A stretch of DNA of 26,892 nt from Candidatus Binatia bacterium (GTDB lineage: Bacteria > Desulfobacterota_B > Binatia > UBA9968 > JAJDTQ01): positions 1 to 26,892 of the forward strand of contig JAJDTQ010000154.1 of assembly GCA_022827045.1 (NCBI GenBank), written 5' to 3'. This document shows positions 20,991-26,892 of this stretch, one piece after another. The translations under genes and the position numbers were made by a program. Numbering within the stretch: position 1 is the first letter of the stretch; each line of letters begins with the position of its first letter. The notes under the pieces are model-generated. The model was not told where the DNA came from and ran no database searches. It saw only the letters and a list, made by a program, of their open reading frames with translations.

Positions 20991-21955
20991 TGCCACTCGT
21001 GAACGCCAAACCCAGGATCCTCCTGATCGTAGGCCCCACCGGGGTCGGCAAGACCGACGTGGCGCTGGCCCTTGCGGACCGGCTCGACGCCGAGATCGTC
21101 AGCGCCGACTCGATGCAGGTGTACCGCTACATGGACATCGGTACGGCCAAGCCGACGCCCGCGCAGCGGCGGCAATGTCCTCACCACCTGCTGGACATGG
21201 TGGACCCGGACGAAGATTTCAACGCCGCGCTGTTCAGGGAAGCGGCCCTGAAGGCCGTGGATGACGTATGGTCCCGGGGCCGCAACGTGCTGGTGGCCGG
21301 CGGCACCGGACTGTACGTGAAGGCCCTCACCCGGGGCCTGTTCGCCGGCCCGCCGCGGGATGCGGCGCTGCGGGCCGAGCTCGCGCGGGTGATTTCCGAA
21401 CACGGAGTCGGACATCTTTTCGACCGGCTGAAGCGGGTGGATCCGGAGGCGGCGGAGCGGATTCATCCTCGGGACCGGGTGCGCATCGTCCGCGCCCTGG
21501 AGGTCTTTCACGGCACCGGAAGGCCCTTGAGCCAGTGGCAGCGCGAGCACGGGTTCGGCGACCAGCCCTTCGAGATGCTGGGGGTGGGGCTGGAGCGGCC
21601 GCGTCCGGAGCTGTACGAGCGTATCGATGGCCGTTGCGAGCGGATGATGGCCGAGGGACTGCTGGACGAGGCCGGGAGCCTCCTCGACCGGGGCTACGCG
21701 GCGGATCTGCGCAGCATGCAGGGCGTCGGTTATCGTCAGGCGGTGCAGTGTCTCACAGGCCGGATGAGCCGGCCGGAAGCGCTGTCGTCGATGCAACAGG
21801 CCACACGCCGTTTGGCCAAACGCCAACTCACCTGGTTCCGCGCCCAACCGGGCCTCCACTGGCTCCACCCGGATCGGGTCGATGCCATCGCAGAGCTGTG
21901 CCGCCGCTTTCTGGCGCCACGTACCGGGAGCGCAGTTGACTGGACCGGGGTTTGA
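20978..21955 (+). CDS. miaA: tRNA dimethylallyltransferase
   Basis: A 325-residue enzyme that adds an isopentenyl-type group to A37 of tRNAs reading codons that start with U. The P-loop is GPTGVGKT (19-26). DSMQVYRYMDIGTAKPT (44-60) holds the catalytic Asp and tRNA/DMAPP contacts. CPHHLLDMVDP, VAGGTGLY, IHPRDRVRIVRALEV and GYRQ...RRLAKRQLTWFR are the remaining family blocks. The start is uncertain: GTG 20978 lies in a small tandem duplication, GTG 20999 is a second option, and neither has a recognisable ribosome site, so coupling to mutL translation is likely. The length is normal for the family. Confidence 0.95.
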   Translation: MSRPVPLVNAKPRILLIVGPTGVGKTDVALALADRLDAEIVSADSMQVYRYMDIGTAKPTPAQRRQCPHHLLDMVDPDEDFNAALFREAALKAVDDVWSRGRNVLVAGGTGLYVKALTRGLFAGPPRDAALRAELARVISEHGVGHLFDRLKRVDPEAAERIHPRDRVRIVRALEVFHGTGRPLSQWQREHGFGDQPFEMLGVGLERPRPELYERIDGRCERMMAEGLLDEAGSLLDRGYAADLRSMQGVGYRQAVQCLTGRMSRPEALSSMQQATRRLAKRQLTWFRAQPGLHWLHPDRVDAIAELCRRFLAPRTGSAVDWTGV

Positions 21956-22053
21956 TGTTAGCTGCCTTTGGACATGACGGCATCCACAAGGTGCGCCCCC
22001 GAGATTGATCCGGCCCGCTCGAGGCACGGTCTGGAAGGGGGTTCCCCGTCCTG

Positions 22054-23010
22054 ATGAAATCGGCCGATTTCGTCGAGGCCCGGCGCAGGCTTGAGGCCAA
22101 GCCCCAGTCCACCGGTGAAAAGCTCACCACTCTGTCCCAAGCCGTCGAGAGGGTCCAGGACGGCGACCATATCGCCATCGGAGGATGTCTCTTCTCGCGC
22201 AGCCCGTGGGCGGCCCTGCTGGAGGTGTTGCGCCAGCAAAGAAGGGGCCTGACGCTGTCGCGCAACCTCATGTGCTACGAGGGCGAATTGTTCATGGCCG
22301 CCAAGGCGGTGGACGGGCTGATGACGAGCTGGTTCGACATCGCGCTGCCGTGGGGCCTCTCCATCAAGCTCCGCGAGGAAGTGGAAGGAGGGCGCATCCG
22401 CTTCGAGGAGTGGAGCCATCTGGGGCTCGGACTTCGCTACCGTGGGGGCGCCATGGGCGTGCCGTTCCTCCCCACCCTGACCATGCTGGGATCGGACCTC
22501 ATGGACGTGACCGACACCAAGACCATGGAGTGCCCGTTCACGGGAGAGACGCTGTGCCTGGTCCCGAGCCTGTTCCCGGAGGTGGCGTTGATCCACGTAC
22601 ACCGGGCCGACCGCTTCGGCAACTGCCAGATCGACGGCTATCCACACATGGACACGGACATCGCCAAGGCCGCGGCCACGGTCATCGTCACCGCCGAGGA
22701 GATCATCGACGAGGAGGAAGTGCGCAACCGGCCGGACCGCACCGTGATTCCGGGCCTGGTGGTGGACGCGGTGGTGGAGGCGCCCTACGGCTCCTTCCCC
22801 CATGAATGCTACGGCTTGTACGAAGCCGACTTCGCTCACTTCGAGGCCTATACCGACGCCGTCAAGGCCCGGGGCACCGGCGCCATCGACGACTACCTCG
22901 ATCGCTACGTCTACGGCGTTTCGAGTCACGAGGAGTACCTGGCGCTGTTCGGCGCAGAGGCGCTGGCGCGGCAGAGGCGGTGCGCCGAGGAGTTGCTGGG
23001 GCCGCGATGA
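22054..23010 (+). CDS. CoA-transferase family I, subunit A (GctA/IpdA-like)
   Basis: A 318-residue alpha subunit of the heterodimeric CoA-transferase family. Visible blocks are VQDGDHIAIGGCLFSRSPWAAL (35-56), GAMGVPFLPTLTMLG (132-146), CPFTGETLCLVPSL and VHRADRFGN (182-190). Members move CoA between acids; related IpdAB-type pairs instead hydrolyse ring-cleavage intermediates of steroids, so both activities are possible. GGAAGGGG lies 13 bases before ATG 22054, a long spacing. The stop overlaps the start of subunit B as ATGA (23007-23010). It is the first gene of the catabolic cluster that ends in the molybdenum hydroxylase. Substrate unknown. Confidence 0.87.
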   Translation: MKSADFVEARRRLEAKPQSTGEKLTTLSQAVERVQDGDHIAIGGCLFSRSPWAALLEVLRQQRRGLTLSRNLMCYEGELFMAAKAVDGLMTSWFDIALPWGLSIKLREEVEGGRIRFEEWSHLGLGLRYRGGAMGVPFLPTLTMLGSDLMDVTDTKTMECPFTGETLCLVPSLFPEVALIHVHRADRFGNCQIDGYPHMDTDIAKAAATVIVTAEEIIDEEEVRNRPDRTVIPGLVVDAVVEAPYGSFPHECYGLYEADFAHFEAYTDAVKARGTGAIDDYLDRYVYGVSSHEEYLALFGAEALARQRRCAEELLGPR

Positions 23011-23768
23011 ACTATTCCGCCACCGAGCTGTTGGCCGTGGTCGCCGCCCGCCAGCTCGCCGGCGTCACCTCCGTGTTCGCCGGCGTGGGCGTGCCGCTGG
23101 TGTCCGCGGTGCTGGCGCAGAAGACCCGCGCCCCCGAGCTTGTCATCGTGGTGGAAGGGGGCAGCATGGGTCCGCGGATGGTGCCGGGGCGGTTGCCGTA
23201 CTCCACCAACGAGATGCGCACCGCGCCCAGGGCGCAGATGTTGCCGGGCATCACCGATACGTTCCTGTTCGCTCAACGGGGGTTTCTCGATGTGGGGTTC
23301 GTCGGCGGCGCGCAGATCGATTGCCACGGCAACCTCAACTCGAGCGTCATCGGCAGCTACGAGCGCCCCAAGGTCCGCCTGCCGGGCAGCGGCGGCGCCA
23401 ACGACATCATCTCGCTGTGCCGCAAGATCATGGTGGTGACCATGCACGAGCGGCGCCGGTTCGTGCCCAAGGTCGATTTCGTCACCAGTCCGGGTTTCCT
23501 TTCGGGAGGCCGCTCACGCCGCGAGGCCGGGCTCGTGTTCGGCACCGTCAGCCGCATCGTGACCCACCTGGGCACGCTCGGGTTCGACGACGAGACGCGG
23601 CGGCTGCGGCTGGAAAGCCTCCACCCCGGGGTCACCGTCCAGGAGGTACTGGACAACACCGGGTTCGAGCTGCCGGTGCCAGACGAGTTGCCGGTCACCG
23701 AACCGCCCAGCGAGGAAGAGCTGGAGACCTTGCGGAGCATCGACCCCGAAAGGAACTTTCTCGGGTAG
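23007..23768 (+). CDS. CoA-transferase family I, subunit B (GctB/IpdB-like)
   Basis: A 253-residue beta subunit. The likely catalytic glutamate is E50 in VIVVEGGSMG, taking the place of the family S-E-N-G loop; the Gly after Glu is a variation. GSGGAND (127-133) is the glycine-rich oxyanion loop, and AQIDCHGNLNSSVIG and TLGFDDETRRLRLESLHPGVT are family blocks. The true start is ATG 23007, overlapping the A-subunit stop by 4 bases; a longer open frame upstream is a shadow. With subunit A it forms the transferase, or a related CoA-ester hydrolase. A gap of about 110 bases with two hairpins follows before the next gene. Confidence 0.88.
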   Translation: MNYSATELLAVVAARQLAGVTSVFAGVGVPLVSAVLAQKTRAPELVIVVEGGSMGPRMVPGRLPYSTNEMRTAPRAQMLPGITDTFLFAQRGFLDVGFVGGAQIDCHGNLNSSVIGSYERPKVRLPGSGGANDIISLCRKIMVVTMHERRRFVPKVDFVTSPGFLSGGRSRREAGLVFGTVSRIVTHLGTLGFDDETRRLRLESLHPGVTVQEVLDNTGFELPVPDELPVTEPPSEEELETLRSIDPERNFLG

Positions 23769-23783
23769 GTGCGAGGATCAAGC

Positions 23784-23812
23784 GCACGGGCGGGTTCCGG
23801 ACCCGCCCGTGC
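23784..23812 (+). repeat. 12-bp perfect hairpin after the CoA-transferase genes
   Basis: GCACGGGCGGGT (23784-23795) pairs perfectly with ACCCGCCCGTGC (23801-23812) around a 5-base loop. It starts 15 bases after the subunit B stop. The core GCGGGTT-n-ACCCGCCC is shared with the repeats at 7715 and 23824. It may pause or protect the transcript, but no T-run follows. Confidence 0.6.
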
Positions 23813-23823
23813 CTCGAAGAGTT

Positions 23824-23855
23824 GTAGGGGCGGGTTTCAAACCTGCCCGTGTCCG
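23824..23855 (+). repeat. 32-base palindromic repeat, copy 2
   Basis: A second copy of the repeat seen at 7715-7746, here GTAGGGGCGGGTTTC then AAACCTGCCC, which can fold as a hairpin with one G-T pair. Its 3' end overlaps a GTG (23849) that could be mistaken for the start of the next gene. Confidence 0.65.
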
Positions 23856-23878
23856 AAACATTGACGGAGCCACATTTC

Positions 23879-24820
23879 ATGCCGGTACAGTTCGGAGTCG
23901 CCATTCGCAATTTCGTCGGGCCGGGGGAGACCCCGGACGTGGACGGGCTGATACGTTATTCCCAGCGCGCCGAGGAGCTGGGCTTCGAGTCGCTGTGGGC
24001 GTGGGATCACATCCTCCTGGGGGTGGACCCGAGCTTTCCGGTGCTGGATTCGCTGACCATCCTCACCGCCATCGCCGCCCGCACCGAACGCATCCGGCTG
24101 GGCACCGGGGTGATGGTGCTGCCGTTGCGCAACCCCGTGGTGACGGCCAAGGTCCTGGCCAGCCTGGATCAGATCTCGAGCGGCCGCCTGCTGCTGGGGG
24201 CGGCGTCGGGCTGGTATGCGCGGGAGTTCGACGCGGTCGGTATCTCGTTCAAGGACCGCGGGCGCATCTTCGAGCGCAACCTCGACCTGCTGGTGCGGCT
24301 CTGGACCGAGGACATGGTGACCGAGCAGGTGGACGAGTTGAATCTGCGCTCGGCCGTGCTTTTGCCGAAGCCGGTCCAGAAGCCGCATCCGCCCATTCTG
24401 ATCGGCGGCTACATCAACCGGGTGCTGCGCCGCGCGGGTGAGAAAGGGGACGGTTGGCTCACCTATTTCTACACGCCGGAGGGCTTCTCCAAGAGCTGGG
24501 CCAAGGTCCTGGAAGCCGCCGAGAAGGCAGGGCGGGATCCATCGAAGCTGACCGCCACCAACCAGCTCGCCATCTACGTGGGTCCCTCCAGGGAAGCGGC
24601 GGACGAACCCATGCGCCACTGGCTCAGTACCGAGTGGGACATCGCCAAGTGGAGCGACTCCACCATCGAGCACGCCATTCGCGGCACCGCCGACCAATGC
24701 GTGGAGCAGCTCCAGGCCCACGTCGACGCCGGCGTTGACCGGATCATCCTGATCCCCTACCGCTACCAGCCGGAGCAGGTGGAGATGATCGCCTCGGAAG
24801 TGATTCCCAGGTTGACCTGA
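23879..24820 (+). CDS. LLM-class flavin-dependent oxidoreductase (luciferase-like, F420 type)
   Basis: A 313-residue TIM-barrel protein of the bacterial luciferase-like family. Signatures are FGVAIRNFVGP at the N-terminus, YSQRAEELGFESLWAWDHIL, RIRLGTGVMVLPLRNPVVTAK, LDQISSGRLLLGAASGW, KPHPPILIGGYI and the C-terminal GTADQCVEQLQAHVDAGVDRIILIPY. Members use FMN or F420 to oxidise or reduce small molecules; F420 is suggested by the subfamily but no cofactor gene is present, so this is inference. ATG 23879 has GGAG nine bases upstream; an in-frame GTG at 23849 lies in a repeat and is rejected. It starts 110 bases after the CoA-transferase B gene and runs, with a 23-base gap, into the FAD subunit of the molybdenum enzyme, so it is probably part of that catabolic operon. 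Confidence 0.88.
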   Translation: MPVQFGVAIRNFVGPGETPDVDGLIRYSQRAEELGFESLWAWDHILLGVDPSFPVLDSLTILTAIAARTERIRLGTGVMVLPLRNPVVTAKVLASLDQISSGRLLLGAASGWYAREFDAVGISFKDRGRIFERNLDLLVRLWTEDMVTEQVDELNLRSAVLLPKPVQKPHPPILIGGYINRVLRRAGEKGDGWLTYFYTPEGFSKSWAKVLEAAEKAGRDPSKLTATNQLAIYVGPSREAADEPMRHWLSTEWDIAKWSDSTIEHAIRGTADQCVEQLQAHVDAGVDRIILIPYRYQPEQVEMIASEVIPRLT

Positions 24821-24843
24821 AGGGCGGCGCCGAGGGATGGCAC

Positions 24844-25743
24844 ATGCGGTTTGACTATTTCGAGCCGACCACGCTGGACGAAGCGAGCGGGCTCTTGCGG
24901 GAAGGGAAGGGCGCCCGCAAACCGCTTGCCGGCGGCACCGACGTCGTCATACAGTTGCGCCGTCGGGTGATCCTCCCCGAAGGCTTGGTGAACCTGAAGC
25001 GGATACCGGAGCTCGGGGGCTGGGCGTGCAAGCCCGGAAAGGGGCTCCGGCTCGGGGCGTGCACGCCCATGCGTGACCTGGAAACCTCGGCCGCCGTGGA
25101 AGGACGTTTCCCATCGATCACCGAGGCGCTCCGGGTGGTGGGATCGCTGCAGTTGAGAAACATCGCCAGCGTGGGCGGCAACCTCTGCAACGCCTCGCCG
25201 TCGGCGGACACGGCGCCGCCGCTGTTGGCGCTGGAGGCCACGGCCAGGGTCCATACCCCTGAATCCCGGCAGGAGACCGTGCCGGTGGAGAATTTCTTCA
25301 CGGGCCCGGGCGCCTCGGTTCTGGGCACGGGCGGACTGCTCCTGGCGGTGGACGTGCCGGAGCCGGCGCCACGCACCGGCGACGCCTTCGAGCGCTTCAC
25401 GCCGCGGTCGGCTATGGACATCGCCATCGCCAGCGCCGCCGCGGCGGTGACGCTGGACGCGGCCGGCGAAAGGATCGAGGCGGTGCGGATCGCCCTGGGC
25501 GCGGTGGCGCCCACTCCCATCCGGGCTCTCAAGGCCGAGGACCTGGTGCGGGGGAAGGAGCCGAACCCGAAGCGTCTGGAGTGGGCCGGCGCCGCGGCCA
25601 TGGACGAGTGCCGCCCCATCGACGACATCCGCGGATCGGGCGGCTACCGCAAGGAGCTGATCCGGATCCTCGTGCAGCGCGTGCTGCGGCAGGCGGTGGA
25701 ACGGGCGCGGGCTCGTGTTAACGGGCGAACGGAAACGTCATGA
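24844..25743 (+). CDS. Xanthine-dehydrogenase-family FAD-binding subunit (CoxM/CutM-like)
   Basis: A 299-residue medium subunit of a three-part molybdenum hydroxylase. FAD-binding motifs are LAGGTDVV (28-35) and ASVGGNLCNASPSADT (108-123), with the family C-terminal FERFTPRSAMDIAIASAAAAVTL block. ATG 24844 has GAGGGA six bases upstream. It passes electrons from the iron-sulfur subunit to its acceptor. The gene overlaps the next as ATGA (25740-25743), and the order M-S-L is that of carbon monoxide dehydrogenase-like and many aromatic or aldehyde hydroxylases. All key motifs are present. Confidence 0.94.
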   Translation: MRFDYFEPTTLDEASGLLREGKGARKPLAGGTDVVIQLRRRVILPEGLVNLKRIPELGGWACKPGKGLRLGACTPMRDLETSAAVEGRFPSITEALRVVGSLQLRNIASVGGNLCNASPSADTAPPLLALEATARVHTPESRQETVPVENFFTGPGASVLGTGGLLLAVDVPEPAPRTGDAFERFTPRSAMDIAIASAAAAVTLDAAGERIEAVRIALGAVAPTPIRALKAEDLVRGKEPNPKRLEWAGAAAMDECRPIDDIRGSGGYRKELIRILVQRVLRQAVERARARVNGRTETS

Positions 25744-26219
25744 AACAGCGCTACGCTCTACGCGTGAACGGGGATACCCGGGAGACCGAGGCCGAGCCTC
25801 ATGAGTCCCTTCTGGACGTGTTGCGTGAGAACCTCCGCCTGACCGGCAGCAAGAAGGGCTGCAACGAGGCCGAGTGCGGCTCGTGCACCGTGTTGCTCGA
25901 CGGCCGCCCGGTGGTGTCGTGCCTGGTGCTGGTCCCGGACGCCGTGGACCGGGAGATCGTCACCATCGAGGCCCTGGCCGAGGACGGCATGCCCCACCCG
26001 GTGCAACGGCAGATGGTGGAGCAGGGGGGAGTCCAGTGCGGCTATTGCACGCCGGGCATGATCATGAGCGCATACGCATTGCTCCAGGAAAATCCCGACC
26101 CCACGGATGAGGAGATCCGTTTCGCCATCTCCGGAAACATCTGCCGCTGTACGGGATACGGCAAGATCGTCAAGGCCGTGCGCGCGGCCGCGGAAGAGAT
26201 GGGGAACGAAGGAACATGA
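25740..26219 (+). CDS. Xanthine-dehydrogenase-family [2Fe-2S] subunit (CoxS/CutS-like)
   Basis: A 159-residue small subunit with two 2Fe-2S clusters. The plant-ferredoxin-type cluster uses C41, C46, C49 and C61 (GCNEAECGSC ... SC). The second uses C100, C103, C135 and C137 (QCGYCTPG and NICRCTGY). It relays electrons between the molybdopterin and FAD subunits. The start overlaps the FAD gene by 4 bases and its stop overlaps the large-subunit ATG by 4 bases (26216-26219), so the three are translationally coupled. Normal length and complete. Confidence 0.96.
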   Translation: MKQRYALRVNGDTRETEAEPHESLLDVLRENLRLTGSKKGCNEAECGSCTVLLDGRPVVSCLVLVPDAVDREIVTIEALAEDGMPHPVQRQMVEQGGVQCGYCTPGMIMSAYALLQENPDPTDEEIRFAISGNICRCTGYGKIVKAVRAAAEEMGNEGT

Positions 26220-26892
26220 GCGAGGATGCCTCTCGAGAGACGGCCCAGCCGTACCACTGGATCGGCAGGAACGTCACCAAGCCGGACGCGCTGGAGAAGG
26301 CGCTGGGCGCCACCGAGTACGTGGGCGACATGGTGGTGCCGGGCATGCTGCACGCCAAGATCCTGTGGGCGGGAACGCCCCACGCGGTGATCCGGAACAT
26401 CGACACCCGCGACGCCGCCCGGGTGCCCGGGGTGGCAGCCGTGCTCACCGCGTCGGACGTGCCCGGGACCAACCGCTACGGACTGGCCGTGCTCGACCAG
26501 CGGGCGCTGGCCGATGACAAGGTGCGGTCGGCGGGCGACGCCCTGGCGCTGGTGGCGGCCGAGGACGAGGAGGCGGCGGAGGAGGCGGTGGCGAAGATCA
26601 AGGTAGACCTGGAGCCCTTGCGCCCCATCCTCACCTACAAGGATGCCCTGGACCCCGACGGGCCGCCGATCCACGAGGGCCCTAACGTGTTCCAGCACAC
26701 CACCGTGCGCAAGGGAGACCTGGAGCAGGGCATCGCGGAGTCGGACGTGATCGTGGAGGACAGCTACCACACGCACCGGATGGATCACGTCCCCATGGAG
26801 CCGGAAGCGGGCCTGGCCTATGTCGACCCCTCCGGCGTGCTCAACATCCTGGTCGGAACCCAGTACCCCTACCGGGACCGGCGCCAGATCGC
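26216..26892 (+). CDS. Xanthine-dehydrogenase-family molybdopterin subunit, N-terminal part
   Basis: The first 225 codons of the large catalytic subunit; the rest lies outside the window. The start (MSEDASRETAQPYHWIGRNV) is followed by the family blocks DALEKALGATEYVGDMVVPGMLHAKIL, PHAVIRNIDT, VPGVAAVLTASDVPG and VRSAGDALALVAAEDEEAAEEA. HTHRMDHVPMEPEAGLAYVD then leads toward the molybdopterin domain. AAGGA lies about three bases before the ATG. The molybdenum-site residues that separate CO dehydrogenase from nicotinate, aldehyde or aromatic hydroxylases are beyond the end, so the substrate cannot be called. Confidence 0.93.
   Translation, partial: MSEDASRETAQPYHWIGRNVTKPDALEKALGATEYVGDMVVPGMLHAKILWAGTPHAVIRNIDTRDAARVPGVAAVLTASDVPGTNRYGLAVLDQRALADDKVRSAGDALALVAAEDEEAAEEAVAKIKVDLEPLRPILTYKDALDPDGPPIHEGPNVFQHTTVRKGDLEQGIAESDVIVEDSYHTHRMDHVPMEPEAGLAYVDPSGVLNILVGTQYPYRDRRQI

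Noticed and set aside
21936..21964. A TTGACT promoter at the end of miaA for the CoA-transferase genes
   Set aside because: The -35 is good, but no -10 better than 2/6 lies at a workable distance.
23784..23855. Classical Rho-independent terminators at the two hairpins
   Set aside because: The stems are strong but no run of T follows either one.

Overview
This is a GC-rich, densely coded bacterial chromosome segment with no tRNA, rRNA, insertion sequence, phage or CRISPR feature that I can see. The gene families suggest an uncultured deltaproteobacterium-like or Tectomicrobia/Binatota-like soil or marine lineage. The evidence is a tripartite-tricarboxylate (TTT) solute-binding protein, two UbiD-type decarboxylases, an F420/luciferase-like oxidoreductase, a molybdenum hydroxylase, a yicC-gmk-rel block and an endonuclease-type MutL. 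That placement is an inference from content, not a measurement.

Layout. 1-3119: a cut-off TTT binding protein (minus) is divergent from a UbiD decarboxylase, a 48-residue zinc-ribbon protein and a NadD-like nucleotidyltransferase. 3134-3359: a nested inverted-repeat element lies between convergent genes. 3386-5328 (minus): a dipeptide epimerase is coupled to an isoaspartyl peptidase/asparaginase. 5476-9464 (plus): dienelactone hydrolase, MlaC-type protein, Nudix hydrolase and an orphan ThDP-dependent enzyme. 9512-15905 (plus): UPF0182 membrane protein, then YicC, guanylate kinase and a bifunctional Rel (p)ppGpp enzyme, with no rpoZ between gmk and rel. 15944-16135 (minus): zinc-type ribosomal protein L28. 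16287-18190 (plus): a small coiled-coil protein of unknown function and a second UbiD decarboxylase. 18210-19067 (minus): an exported bifunctional-nuclease-domain/PDZ fusion. 19181-21955 (plus): mutL and miaA. 22054-26892 (plus): CoA-transferase A and B, a luciferase-like oxidoreductase, and the FAD, 2Fe-2S and molybdopterin subunits of a xanthine-dehydrogenase-family enzyme; the last is cut by the window end.

How it fits together. Housekeeping blocks (Rel/Gmk/YicC, MutL/MiaA, L28) alternate with catabolic modules. The catabolic genes together look like carboxylate uptake (TTT), reversible decarboxylation (UbiD), CoA activation or ring-cleavage chemistry (CoA-transferase pair), flavin oxidation and hydroxylation (Mo-enzyme). 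No substrate can be named from the sequence.

Most worth a second look: the unannotated-size zinc-ribbon protein next to the first UbiD; the shared divergent control region in front of it, with mirrored -35 boxes and a three-fold CTTCGAAG-type repeat; the nucleotidyltransferase that shares a frame with the zinc ribbon across one TAG and lacks an obvious start; the secreted BFN-PDZ fusion; and the small hairpin repeats, one of which supplies a stop codon.
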